Part shown: one piece after another, positions 12,425 to 32,345 of the stretch
Position numbering within the stretch: position 1 is the first letter of the stretch
Layout: every line of letters starts with the position of its first letter
DNA from: Tethya wilhelma
Taxonomy: Eukaryota; Porifera; Demospongiae; Tethyida; Tethyidae
DNA length: 64,000 nt
Direction: 5' to 3'
NCBI GenBank assembly: GCA_964030475.1
Contig: CAXIPT010000002.1
Span: forward strand, 11,240,359 to 11,304,358
Program-made: the position numbers and the translations under genes
The notes under the pieces: model-generated
Database searches by the model: none
What the model was told of the DNA's origin: nothing
What the model saw: only the letters and a program-made list of their open reading frames with translations

Positions 12425-14169
12425 ACATACACTGGCCATGCATGCATGCAGTGCATGACAATACCTAGCTTGTGATTGACAAAATTGGTGTAATCGAGGT
12501 AATTCTGAATATAGTTTGACCAAAATAATGCATGGCTATAAGCATGCATGAATGCAAAGATTCATGGATTCAGCTGCATGGATGATCCAGCTGATCCCTA
12601 TATAGTAGACCATTTTGCATGCCATAGACATATTCCAAATGCTTGCAGCAGAGCTGCAAAAAGCACAGTACCTGCAAAAGTGTTGTATACAAGCATATGT
12701 GGGCATTCAAGTTGTATGGAACGGTTAGCATATAAAACCGGTTGTAAGAGTTGTGATGAGTTAGTGAGATATTTGTATATATACCCGGCCCATTATAGGG
12801 ATATAATGTTAGTTTTTAAATTATATGCCCTATAACCTTTTTTAATGGTTATAAGATTATTAGTGTTGACTGGCGGCTGTATATTAGCCTGTAAATTTAA
12901 TTATAGTATATCGGTGAATATCCACAGTCTAAGGAAAACTGACTTAGTCACCTTAATGCCGGACTGACTGCACCGGCACTGATTGTGCTATATTAGTTTT
13001 GTTACTGCAGACATGTAGTATATATATATACAAGGTAAGGAACTATATAGGAGGTTATCCCTACATCAAATCTAATTTACCAGATTTTGATAAGTGGAAC
13101 AACTCTTGGGTGGGATATGTACCAGACTCTTCCATTCATTGCGAAGAGTCTGGCAAGCCAGAATAACACTGATATACCAGCTTGTAACACTTTTCAAACT
13201 CCTCTGTAATTTAGTTATTGATTAACTTTTCCATAAGTTTTGCCCAGTTTCTAGCATTATATCATGTTTTGTATGGCTTTTTGCGGTTACCTGATTACGC
13301 ATGCTCATAACTTTACGATAACTCGACCAATTTCAACGCAACAAACGCTGAAATGATCGCCTGACACTCAAGATTTTTGTGACTAGCTTATTAATTGCAA
13401 GCGCTTCTGAGTTTAATGTCAGTACTAGACAATAGCTGCATAATGCAAAATACATAGGTTGGAAATCGCTACTATATAAAAGGTTGGAGAATAGATTTTA
13501 AACCGTACCAAGTGAAAATCTAACCTATAAAACTTTAAATAAGCAATTTGCCCAAATTTAGAGGGTTTTTGAGCTTATTTGGCCCTTTTCCGCTATTTTA
13601 CTACAAATACGTGGGCGTTCAGATAATGAGATGCATGTAGTACAAATTAATTTTATGCGTGTAGCTACAAATGTCCTCTAGTTCTTGTAATGACCAGCTC
13701 TAACAACCCTATCGGAACCCCTATAACTGTGCTATAACCCCTAGCTATAACCCCAATGATCCATACCATAATATACTTACTTGGCTAGCCAGCTCTAACA
13801 TGATAACAACCACAATAAGTGCATGCTGTAACCCCTATAACTGCTATAACCGCTATAACCCCCAACAATCCCTACCATAGCTATATACACTTAAGTTAAC
13901 TGATACCAGCCATAGCCTAACACCAGTAAGCCACCTAATACACCATCCTTTATTATAAAGCCACCTGAATGCCACTCTTTATAAAGCAGTTTCTGCAAAT
14001 AACCTCATAACCTGTAAAACCAGTTATCATGAATGAGAAAGTCCACTAAAACCAAGAGGTCCCTATTATAAGCACTAATGGATATTTGAAAGTTTCTAGA
14101 CTATCTTGTTTGTAATTAACACTAACCTCAGTGATCAATCTGCTCCTTGTTGTTAGACATCTTATACTC

Positions 14170-14312
14170 CATTTTGGCATATGACTATACTTCATTTTTG
14201 TACAAAACCTTATCTACCCTGCCAGCCGGCATTTTGTCCATGATTTATCATGATTCATGAGCCGGCTGACACTTCCCAGTGCTGAAAATGAAGTAGTCAT
14301 GGGCCGAAAGTG
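14170..14312. mobile_element. Diverged or truncated MITE of the same family
   Basis: TTTTGGCATATGACTATACTTC on the left and GAAGTAGTCATGGGCCGAAA on the right are inverted relatives of the inner terminal repeat (CGGCACATGACTACTTC). The outer parts of the terminal repeats are missing. It lies about 220 bp downstream of the stop codon of AF gene A. Confidence 0.5.
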
Positions 14313-14528
14313 TATGTATATACATGTACATGCATGACAGATTGATATATAGGAATTAATGGATACACAATGTACAAACTATGATAACAGTAAACTTTCA
14401 CTACATTAGTTCATTCAATGTCCATGCCTACAAAAACACACATGCTGAGCATGTGTGTGTTAAACTAGAAAAGTTGCTACAATACAAATTTTACCAGCTA
14501 ACTATTAGTCAATCATGATGGAGGCAGT

Positions 14529-14854
14529 TTATGGACATCTATCTTCAAATCGAGTGTATCGGTAGTTAGTCTCAAAGAGTCCACCAGTAATGTACTCCCT
14601 ATAGCTGCCTTCAATCACAGAATCATCAGGATCTGGCACCTCACCACTGCGTCCACCTTGAGCATTTCCAGCATAGTGACATGGCTCGGGCCTCTTTTCC
14701 CATGTTCTACGGTAGAGCTCTGCAAGGAAACGTCTAGATTCAGCGGGATTAGTCACTGATGGTACTGTGACAACACGATAATCCTCGGGATTTTCGATAA
14801 ATTCAGGAAGATCACCAGCAGGCTCAGTATCAAGTTCAACATTCCAGAATTGAC
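14529..14854 (-). CDS. Last exon of AF gene A
   Basis: It encodes about 108 residues beginning GQFWNVELDTEP and ending FEDRCP before TAA at 14529. Conserved paralogous landmarks are VVTVPSVTNP-ESRRFLA, CHYAG, DPDDSVIEG and YITGGLFET. I do not recognise a named domain; it is specific to these AF tails. Confidence 0.8.
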
Positions 14855-17800
14855 CTGTATAATTATGCAAAAGACATTTGAATTTGGTTTACTAGAGTTT
14901 ATTAATATATATTGTTATAATATTTACATTAGTCTCGTTCAAATACTCATGAAGAAGTATCGAGCCTGGGAACTAGGCTATTACGTATAAATGCAATCAT
15001 CCACACAATCAAAGGTTTGCTCAAGGGATCTTTGCATATTTCACTCACCAATCAGTCCGTGTGAGGCCTGTCGAAGGTTAACACCTCTGGCGACGACAAA
15101 CTTGATGGAGTCTTGATTATTTCTCTGCTCACAGATCACCCACATCACCAGCTGCAAGTTCTCACAGTTTGGAACAGAAATACGTACTCTAGAGGGATAC
15201 TTCTTTACAGATATTCCATCTGATGAGAATTCGTTATCGATTTGTGTGAAATCCTCCAAGTTAGAAGAAGATGAGCTCATTGATGCAGAACAGCCATCAA
15301 GGTCAACAAGAATGTTGTAGCATTGGAAAGAATTACTGACAGCTCTGACGGCAACTTGGCTTATGATGTTTCCTTCTGCTGGGTTGTTCATTGGGCTGTA
15401 ATAGGCATTTACACTCACACACACATCTGATATAAGGTTGAAGGTAGAGTTAGCTCGTCCTCTGACTTCATAGCAGAGGTTTCCAGTCTCTTCAGGGTTG
15501 TCAAAGGATGCAGCAAATGGCACAGTGTAGAGTGGGTCACCAATGATTGTATCATTTCTGATGGTTCCTGTATCAGTAATGTTGGAACCCACAGTCATGT
15601 TGAGTGGATACACAGCATAACTCATGAGCTATTAACATACCACATTCTGCCCTCTGTGTGAATTGAAAGTGTGGTGGAACAAGGTAGCTCTGAGCAAAAG
15701 CTTCAACTTGTGCCATATCTCCAATGTTAGCGACGGTACCATCAAACCGTAGGAGTTCACCAGTTTGATTGCCACAAAGTCCGCAACTTTCAGTGAAGAT
15801 ACTATTACTCCTGACACGGATTTCAAAGAAGGAGTCATTCTCTATTAATGTGATAAAACATGTATAGTTAGTATTGATTTTTGTAACTGTACTCACGTAC
15901 AGCTAATTTTTCTTACCATACTGATGAGTGAGAACAACTTGATAGTCTCCACCAACTTCAATTTGATTCACTCCACGGCCTTGTCTTGTGGTGACATCAA
16001 AATCTGGGAATCTGAAAACCGTTGCTCCATTTTCATCATCTGGTTGTTGCTCTCCATCAACATTGCTAAATGCTGAACCATCACCAAAACTAATCCAGGC
16101 AGCACCTCGAATAAAGAAGCCAGCATTTCGAGGCTCTCCAGTGTCCACTTCGAAGTCTGCTGAAGCTCCTACAAAGTCCTCTTCACCAGTAAGGTCACAG
16201 TTGGCCAGAAGGATATGCTCACAAGGACCTTGGAAACGATACATAGTGTCCCGAGAGAAAGGTTTCACACGCATTGTGTCCACTCTACACAGAGTCTCAT
16301 TGCCTGAAGAGAACAGATATACATGCAAACAAGCAATCAAAATCAAATGAAATTTATATCATTTTTGGGACTCAAAACTTACGTGAAACATCATTGTCAA
16401 TGATAGTGACCTCTGCCACAGCAACAACTCCCGGACGGACTGGAATGTTAGGATCCATTGTTCCAAATGAGACCATAAAGACCTCTGGTGGCTCTTCATC
16501 AGGATCATCAATAATAGGGATTTCCCCACATGATATAGTCTCCCCAGGTTGGAAGGTGATGTTGGCTGCCAGGGGCTTGAAGTCCTCAAAGTCTGTGATA
16601 GGGATAAAATTAATGCGACTATTAAACGGGGGAAAAATACACTTTTAAATCATATCTCGTGGGTTCAGCTATTATACCAGTACATAAAATAAGTATAATA
16701 CTATGTCATAATGACGGTTATAGTCTAAGCCCAATCAGTGTCATATCCAGCATGGTGCTCAGGGTGCTCGAGCACCCCCCTGGCTCAAAAAATAATGACG
16801 TCATTGCGCGTTAAAGCAGTGCTCAATGGATTATGCTTGAAATATAAGCTGATAAGACTTTAAATTCACTTTCAAGAGTGAAATTTTACATAAGATTGGA
16901 GAAAAAACTGCAGAACACGATGCCATCTCCGGTGCGATCGCATGAATAACTATTAATAATTTTGCCCACGTGATGCAAAAGTGGGCATGGCTACCCCAAA
17001 ATTTCTGGGTGCTTCGCGCCCACATTATATCAGCACCCCCATAACTGAAATCCTGGATACACCACTGCCAATAGTAGAACAAGTAGTAAAAATTTCAAAA
17101 AAATAAGCAGTGTAGGAATGGGCAGTGCTGTAAAAAGAATTGGAACAAGGAATGGTCTCAATTTCGGCACATGACTGCTTCATTTTCATTTTTGATCCCT
17201 CATAGCTAATTGTCGTAAATGGTTCAAAGAATGATCAGTATCACATAAATTAATGGTTCAAATTCCTGCCAATCTTATCACGCAGCTAAAAAGTGGAATA
17301 AAGTACAGCAGGTAGAATTAGATTACCGGCCAAGACTTGCATTGGCACAAAAAATGAAGTAGTCATGTGCCGAAATTGAGACCATTCCTTGTTCCAATTC
17401 TTTTTACAGCACTACCCATTCCTACACTGCTTATTTTTTTTCACTTTTTTCAACACTACAGTGAGGAGACTATCAGAGACTGGTTAGTCTCTACAAAAAT
17501 CTGAGTAGAAGCTACACGGTCTATTTTAGAGTAGCTAATGCGCATGCGCATTAAATGCCACGTGGATAATTAATGACCTTTGAACTCTACAAGAAGATGG
17601 CTACATTGAAGTACATGAATTTATACTCTCAGTTTCAAAGCTTTCTAGTTTTGGTTTAGGCTTATTTGTGATGAAAACGAGTATCAAGGAATGTAGTACC
17701 TATGAAAAGAACTTACTTTGTGCTGTCAAAGTTGGCTCAACACATTCTGGTTCTCTGGAAATGCTTTTCAAGTAAGTCAGTTAGTAAGTACGTTAGCAGA

Positions 17801-20800
17801 ACAAAAATGGCACTATTGTGGCTTCCTGCTAGCTCTCTGTACGAGTGCTGCGGAAGGTTTTTGTGAGTTTTAGGCCTTGCATGCATTTGATAATGTGTCA
17901 GTGAGAGCCTCTGAGCAGGTTTGAAGACTTAATTTTGTTTTGCTAGACTTTTATGATCACAAGTAGTAAAAATTTCAAAAAAATAAGTAGTGTAGGAATG
18001 GGCAGTGCGGTAAAAAGCATTGGAACAAGGCATGTCTCAATTTCGGCACATGACTACTTCATTTTTGATTTATTCTTGATCCCTAATATGGATCCTTCCT
18101 TGGTGTCATAAAATTAAAATGCATGCAATTATCTGTACTACTATAGTACCATATCTTATTGTTGCATTTGTTCAAATTCCTACTAATCAGTTGACTAAGC
18201 AGTGAAGTAAACCATAACAAGACAGGCAACTTAAACTGGACTGCATGCCAGCCAAGAATTAGGTATAAAAAATGAAGTAGTCATGTGCCGAAATTGAGAC
18301 ATGCCTTGTTCCAATGCTTTTTACCGCACTGCCCATTCCTACACTACTTATTTTTTTGAAATTTTTACTACTTGTTCATTCACTTTTTTCAACACTATAT
18401 ACAGTGTGGAGACTATCAGAGACTGGTTAGTCCCTACAAAAAGCTTGAGTAGCAGCTACAATTTCATTATGCTGGATGAAACTATAATGCGCATGCGCAT
18501 AATGCCACGTGGATAGATGACCTTTGAACTCTACCTAAGATGGCTGCATTGCAGTACATGAATTTATACACTAAGTTTTAAAGCTTTCTAGTTTTTGTTT
18601 AGGCCTATTTGAGATTGAAACGAGTATCAAGGAATGTAGTACCCAAGAAAAGAACTTACTTTGTGTTGTCAAAGTTGGCTCAAGACATTCTGGTTCTCTG
18701 GAAATCCTTTTCAAGTAAGTCAGTTAGGAAGTACGTAAGTAAGTACGTACGTAAGTTAGAAGAACAAAAATGGCACTATGGTGGCTTCCCACTAGCGCTC
18801 TCTACGAGTGCTGAGAAAAGTTTTTGTGAGTTTTAGGCCTTGCATGCAGTTGGTAATCTGTCGGTGAGAGCCTCTGAGCAACTTTGAAGGTTTAATTTTG
18901 TTTGACTAGATTTTTATGGTGACCAACATTTTGTATTGTGTCTATGGGACAGTCGGCCCATTCCTACTACGTATGATAAACATTTTGTATTGTGTCTATG
19001 GGACAGTCGGCCCATTCCTACTATATGTACTACCGTACGTATGATAACTGTAACAGCTACCATACCCTATTATTCTAGCACAAACCTGTGGCTGCATTGT
19101 CGACATTCTCTTCACTGGTGACAATCTCTATGGCTACCTCTCTGGCAGCTGTGGTGTTTGCTCTAAGACAGACTGTCACTGTTCCATTGTCTTCATTCAC
19201 AACCACATCTGTTGAGTTGAACTCAACTGCTATTACTGTGAGTCAATCGATGTGTGCATTATGGATACAAGTCTAAACAAATTCAACAGAAACTGTAGGA
19301 CCCTAGTACTCACCATCATCATCTCTGATAGACACACACACTTGATCAATTGGACCAACTCCAGCATCCTCATTGGGTAGGCCATCAAAGAAGAGTCTGA
19401 ATTGTTCCTCTCCTTCAAGTGCAATGTCGTCATCAATGATTGTGATAGGCACACACAGCCTCTCTCCAGGCATAGTGTCTTCATCTATAAGAAACATCCA
19501 GGGAGTAGGTTTGACAGTGTAGTCCAGGTCACCTAGTTTGTTTAGGAAACACCATTGTTAATGTTTTACATCTATATATTGCATGGCTTTTAGACTCATG
19601 TCCTTACGTGTGGCTGGGTTGTCTGATTTAGGAGCTATGCCAACAGGGATGGTAACTGGTCTAGCTGAGTTCCTGTTGGGAGTGAAGCAAGCTTCAATAG
19701 TGACATCATCTTCATCAGTAACGATTTCTGGTATTTCCCACTCCACCACCAAATCTGTTATTCATTAGAGAAGAAGAGAAAGGGATATATTTATGTACTT
19801 GTGTATGCTGCTTGCATTATATCCATGTGTAGAGATAGTGAAGTTTTACTCACCATCATTGTCAGTTATAGTCACACAAGCTTCCGCATTTGCACCAGCA
19901 ACAAGAGGACTGCCAGAAAGATCAAATCCAACAGAAAACTGTTCATCATCCTCATTAGCTAGTTCGTCATCAATTATGGGGATAGTAACACATGCTCTGC
20001 CAGGCTCTGTAGTTGGCCCAATTGTGATTTCTTGAGAGATAGGAGAGTAGTCCGAACCAGCTGTGTGGGAGTGTAAGAGAGAAAGAGAGAGATAATAATA
20101 ATTAATAAGATATTAATTAAGAGATAAAGAATGTACATGCGAGATTAAGTGTACAAGTAATTTACCAGTTGCTGGGCTAGATGCTCCTGCTTTATCTCCT
20201 GACTCAATGGTGAATGTTACTGGTTCTTTAAGAGCTGTGCTGATGGTGTAACACAGTTCAGGATCAGGACCACCTTCTGGAACAGTAAGATCTGGTACCT
20301 CCCATTCAATGACAGGTTCTACAGAACAACACAACAGTGCACTTTGTTTAACAGTTGACAACACATTAGAAATAGCAATTTGATATATTGGATTGTCTCC
20401 TCACCATCATTGTCTTCGATAGTGACACAGGCTTCACTGATGGCACCAAGTCCCACATCAGCATTAGGAAGATTAACAAAAACAACTCTGAATTCTTCAT
20501 CTCCTTCAAGAGCTACATTATCATCAACTATTTCAATCATAGCACAGAATCTCTGTCCATCTTCTGAAGGATTGAAAGTAACAGTCTCTTGTCTTGGAAT
20601 GAAGTCATCATTACCTGTAAGAAGGCCAAGTGTGTTTATCAATGCACTGACAGATACAACACAAAATTGTACACTTAAAGCATACTTGTGGCAGGGTTGG
20701 AAGAGGTTGGTTTCTCAACAGCTTCTACCGTCACATCAAATGGTTGTTTGGTGCCAGTACTGCTGTTGAAGCACACTTCTACAGTTGGAGTTCCTTCATC

Positions 20801-21668
20801 CACAGTGTATGAAGGCCTTTCGAATTCGACCACAACATCTGCATGTGTTCATTTATAAGGTACTTTTGTTTGCTCAAATTGCACTGGAAGTGTTTTCTAC
20901 ATACCATCATCATCAATGATAGTGACTGTTGCTTTAGGATTGGATCCAGGTTGAACTCCTGGTGGCAGTACAAAGTCCACATCAAATGGTTCATCTCCCT
21001 CTACCACAGGGTCATCCATTATATCAATCTCCACACACTGACGTTGGCCAGAAGTGCTAGTAGGGAATGTAATAGTTTGAGTAGAACCAGTGAAGTCAGC
21101 TCCATCTGAGAAAAAACAAACATCAAATTACTTGTATTGTATACCTGGAGTCATAACTGCCTTACCAGTAGCAAAGTTATTGTCTGTACTTTGAGAAGCA
21201 ACTATCTCCATACTGAACCCCTCAGAATTTCCAACATTAGTTACAACACACACTTCAACTGTGTCTTGAGACTCAGGAACATTGTGTGTTGAGACTTCAA
21301 AACTCACAGTCAGTTCTGGAGTAAATAGTTTTTGAATTTTGATAGCACTGTTATTACTGAATGGATTCAACACTTACGTTCATCATCAATGATAACAACT
21401 CGAGATGTTTCTGGCATTCCAGTGGTGACGCCTGGAGGAAGGGCAGTAAATACATTGATGAAGTCTTCCTCTCCTTCTTGTTTCTCATCCTCCAAGATGG
21501 GCACATTGTAACACTCTTCTTGGTCAGCTCCAGCAAATGTCAGTGAAGCTNNNNNNNNNNNNNNNNNNNNNNNNNNNNNNNNNNNNNNNNNNNNNNNNNN
21601 NNNNNNNNNNNNNNNNNNNNNNNNNNNNNNNNNNNNNNNNNNNNNNNNNNNNNNNNNNNNNNNNNNNN

Positions 21669-21762
<94 letters not shown>

Positions 21763-22725
21763 TATGTGCAGTAAGTTATATCTAAAGTATGTCAAATCTC
21801 AGAAGAACAGCATTGAGCTGTTATATATTATACCAGTGGCTGAAAGGTCCATTGTTTCCACTTCAATAGTGAAGCTTCCTTTGACTGGATTACTGGCCAC
21901 AACACACACTTCAACAGTGATGTCCTCTTCAGTAACTCTAATCTCAGGATCCCTGAATGAAACATCTACATCTGTTGGTGTGTGTATGACCATCAAATAC
22001 AGGATTATTAAATGTTTTGTACTTTTCACAGCACAACCAAAATTATTATTACCATCATCGTCCAAGATAATGACGCATGCTTGATTGGGCATTCCTTGTG
22101 AGATTCCAGATGGTGTATTGAAAGTAACGATGAACTGTTCATCTCCCTCCAGTGCAATGGTGTCATCTAAAATATCAAAACGAACACAGACTCTCTGCCC
22201 ACTTTCACTAGGGGGAAAGGTGATAGTTTGACTTCCACTGTTGAAATCAGCACCATCTGGAAGCAAGCATAAGGCAATTTCAAATGAGGTTATATAGAGA
22301 TATGTGACATTACATTTTACCTTCAGCAATGTTTCCTTCAGACTTTTGAGATGCAACCACTTCAACTCCAAAAGGAATGGGATTGCCACTACTACTTATT
22401 AGACACACTTCAACAGTTTCATTGTTCTCCGGAATAGGGTACATGGGACGCTCAAAGGTAATGGTTTGAACTGCAACAAGAAGAGATTAACACTATATTG
22501 AACTACAAAATTAATGTAGCTCACCATCGTCGTCCAGTATACGGATCACTGCCATATCTTCTCCTAGTGTAACTCTATCATTTGGACCAGGGTTAGTTAG
22601 AACAGCATTGAATTCCTCAGCAGTCTCAAATATGGTGTCATTAATGATGACAATCGAAATGGACAGGGATGAGTTATCAGGTTCAAAGGTCAAAGTTTGG
22701 CTAAGTACAGTGTAGTCTCCAGGAG
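14529..22725 (-). CDS. AF-type gene A, 3' part (Calx-beta array, VWD, Wreath, C-terminal exon)
   Basis: Exons, in coding order from the right: 22525-22725, 22321-22470, 22053-22256, 21834-21971, 21378-21550 (runs into the gap), 21166-21315, 20905-21105, 20686-20838, 20405-20614, 20166-20318, 19854-20060, 19608-19754, 19314-19532, 19086-19235, 16383-16592 (Calx-beta halves); 15917-16303 and 15641-15841 (VWD); 15049-15567 (Wreath); 14529-14854 (last exon, TAA). All junctions checked are phase 1. There are seven full Calx-beta domains, with acidic DDDG/DNDG ends that in this family help bind calcium, plus an orphan second half at the right edge. The product should be secreted. The 5' end is not here; it is most likely the array at 32222-41742 and the head at 48290-52244. 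One intron (16593-19085) is swollen to 2.5 kb by transposons. Confidence 0.8.
15049..15567 (-). CDS. Wreath-like domain exon of AF gene A
   Basis: A 519-nt exon (173 aa) of the same length as the ones at 47683-48201 and 54058-54576. It starts TIRNDTIIGDPLYTVPFA and contains LCYEVRG, VNAYYSPMNNPAEGN, CYNILVDLDGCSASMSSSSS and WVICEQRNNQDSIKFV. In AF proteins the Wreath part forms the ring from which the arms project. The assignment rests on position after VWD and on family knowledge. Confidence 0.75.
15641..16303 (-). CDS. VWD domain of AF gene A (two exons)
   Basis: Exon 15917-16303 gives LCRVDTMRVKPFSRDTMYRF, then GPCEH and LANCD, ending in VLTHQYGK. Exon 15641-15841 gives the typical VWD core ESCGLCGNQTGELLRFDG and ends AECG. 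In VWD domains the CGLCGN motif carries conserved disulfides and adjacent calcium ligands. The domain directly precedes the Wreath exon. Confidence 0.82.
16736..17067. mobile_element. Non-autonomous DNA transposon with CAGTG...CACTG ends
   Basis: The left end CAGTGTCATATCCAG and the right end CTGGATACACCACTG are imperfect inverted repeats. GGTGCTCGAGCACCCCC near the left and GCACCCCC near the right extend the symmetry. CCAAT on both sides (16731-16735, 17068-17072) is a candidate 5-bp target-site duplication. It sits in the intron of AF gene A between exons 16383-16592 and 19086-19235. Confidence 0.6.
17080..17440. mobile_element. MITE, TAGGAATGGG family
   Basis: It has the inner-type termini AAGTAGTAAAAATTTC and GTAGGAATGGGCAGTGC, inverted at the right end. 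It is inserted beside the CAGTG element in the same AF intron and is directly followed by the larger-type block at 17441-17959. Confidence 0.7.
17441..18966. mobile_element. Nested MITE-family block with a further MITE copy at 17960-18374
   Basis: Segment 17441-17959 and segment 18375-18966 are two copies of a roughly 550-bp unit. Both carry CTATCAGAGACTGGTTAGT, GCGCATGCGCAT, GCCACGTGGAT, GACCTTTGAACTCTAC and GGCTTCC near a CGAGTGCTG motif. Between them, 17960-18374 is a complete inner MITE. The right end, GACAGTCGGCCCATTCCTA, is repeated at 18975-19020, giving a small tandem terminal duplication. Confidence 0.65.
18920..19020. repeat. Tandem duplication of a MITE end
   Basis: ACATTTTGTATTGTGTCTATG through GGCCCATTCCTACTA occurs twice with a period of about 54 bp (about 18926-18969 and 18980-19023). 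It lies about 65 bp from the GTTTGT donor of the Calx-beta exon 19086-19235. Confidence 0.65.
21551..21758. repeat. Assembly gap (118 N) followed by a (TG)n tract
   Basis: The N run covers 21551-21668 and is followed by about 45 TG units to 21758. The gap truncates the Calx-beta second-half exon that starts at 21378. The dinucleotide tract is the probable cause of the break. Confidence 0.95.
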
Positions 22726-24253
22726 CTATCGGTGTGTGTGGTGTGTGTGTGTGTGTGTGTGTGTGTACACATGTATAAAAGCAAGGGCTTATCAACCGCC
22801 GAAGGCGGGAGAGGGCATGTAATGGCGACCCAGCAAAATTCATATCAAATCTAAAAATAGTACAAACCACAAGTCACGTGAAATTAATGAGCTTGTGCTA
22901 TATCTTAGTCTACTGGTATTTAAAATCGACGAGCAAAGTTTGTGCAATACACGTAGTAGCCTGTAGCCTGAGCTAGAAGAAATATCAATGTATGCAAGCT
23001 TCAAGATCCTCACCTTTGTTTCAACGTTAGAGGAAAATTGACAGCCAAAACTTACTGCTCATAACTTTCCTGCTAGCATTGCGCATAGTTGTCTAGGAGT
23101 CCGAGGAGTCAATGAACGTTGGAGATAGAAGAGCGTGTCTTTGAGGACTAGCCACTCAGTCAGACTCAGCCATTATTATATATATACGAGCAGCAAAAGT
23201 AAAAAACTATGGGACAATACTATATTACTCCGTGACACAACAATCTATATTTTGTACAAGGAGTGTGGCTCGCTTCGCTCGTCACGCTCCTTACTTGTGT
23301 ATAAAGTATACTGATGTTTACCACTAGATGCATGCAAGCACAGGCATCTGCACACTAATACTACTCTGCTACTGGGCAGTGAAAGATAACCATGCTGCAT
23401 TGCATGCAAGCTAATTGCAATTTGGCCAAGCTCAGCAATTTACCTAGTTACGTGACGTCACAAACGACCCTTTTCCGACTTCCGCCATTTTTGTAATCAG
23501 CTGGCAAAGAAACTCGTTATCTGGCTAGCTGTCAGTGTGTACCGTGTACAGCGACAGAGAAGCAGACTCCTAGAAGCGAAAGCTCTTCCCTTGCTACTCT
23601 TCTTTTGTAAAAGATTGGCTGTTCTATCACGCTTCTTTGTCGGATATCATCATACGGATGCCACTGGTAACTTTCTCAAAAACAGTCAGCCATACTTGTA
23701 GCGCCTGTGATTCTATCCTAGGCTAGCGCTATCTAAGCTAGCTGTCTAAGCATGCTTTTCATAGCTTGCATTCTCCACAGTCCAGAGAAAAGGCATCTTT
23801 TAGTTTCAGCATAGATAATACTATATTATCTATGGTTTCAGGTCGAATGACTTCCGGTGACCCTCGGCGTAACACACAGACAGACAAAACTTTGCTTATA
23901 ATTATAACTAGGGGTACACGTGATGCATAAACCTCGCTCAGCGCTCGCAATTGCATGCACGCACTGCATGCTTGCAAGTTGCACTCTGCTCATGCTGCAT
24001 GCTGTAGTTATAGGACTGGATCGTCAAGAAAGAAAGCAAGAGACTAACATGAGTCATATAGAAAGGATCGGATCGTCAATTTAGAAAACTACTTTCAGGT
24101 TTGGTCCAGAAATGCAAGTTAGCGATGGAAACCGTTGCAAGAAGTTGGCCAAGAGACTCTTCAAGCCATAGCAGCTAGTAAAATGTGTTAATTTTGTTTA
24201 GTTTCTCTACCAGAGTCCATTTTTCAGACAGGATCGGATCGTCAATTCTAAAA
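22726..24253. other. No exon recognised; right end of a contig
   Basis: Upstream of the orphan Calx-beta half at 22525-22725 the expected first-half exon is missing. The sequence contains a short TG tract (22733-22766), TGACGTCA at 23455, and two copies of GGATCGGATCGTCAATT near 24065 and 24232, ending at a single-N join at 24254. It may be unrelated flank or intron. Confidence 0.5.
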
Positions 24254-24254
24254 N

Positions 24255-32074
<7,820 letters not shown>

Positions 32075-32098
32075 CTAGACACACACACACACACACAN

Positions 32099-32345
32099 TA
32101 TGATTGAAATAGTTGATGATAATGTAGCTCTTGAAGGAGATGAAGAATTCAGAGTTGTTTTTGTTAATCTTCCTAATACTGATGTGGGGGTTGGTGCCAT
32201 CAGTGAGGCCTGTGTCACTGTCCTCGATAGTGACACAGGCCTCACTGATGGCACCAACCCCCACATCAGTATTAGGAAGATTAACAAAAACAACTCTGAA
32301 TTCTTCATCTCCTTCAAGAGCTACATCATCATTGACTATTTCAAT
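32099..32345. repeat. Head-to-head palindrome of a Calx-beta exon at a contig join
   Basis: The segment 32100-32218 encodes on the plus strand IEIVDDNVALEGDEEF and onwards. It is the inverted counterpart of the minus-strand exon at 32228-32345, with a spacer of about 9 bp. The two arms differ at a few bases: the left arm matches the paralogous exon at 20513-20540 or 27061-27090 better than its own partner. A cloning or assembly chimera next to the N at 32098 is the simplest explanation. Confidence 0.8.

Larger units (their letters stand above)
8607..14528. other. Intergenic region between AF gene 1 and AF gene A, repeat-rich
   Basis: I see no supportable gene in these 5.9 kb. The interval holds a hairpin MITE at 10136-10339, a large MITE-family element at 10550-11846 that contains a 240-bp N gap, a MITE copy at 12044-12424, clustered CTATAACCCC words at 13700-13870 and a diverged MITE at 14170-14312. 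Short open frames are in low-complexity or repeat sequence. Confidence 0.55.

Noticed and set aside
16831..17082. 83-codon minus-strand frame (IQDFSYGGAD...)
   Set aside because: It is derived from the inverted-repeat transposon end at 16736-17067. Similar frames are a common product of such elements and not evidence of a gene.
21669..21758. Open reading frames of repeated VC or TH residues
   Set aside because: They are translations of (TG)n microsatellites. The same applies at 24797, 34621, 43830, 44488, 48222 and 59463.
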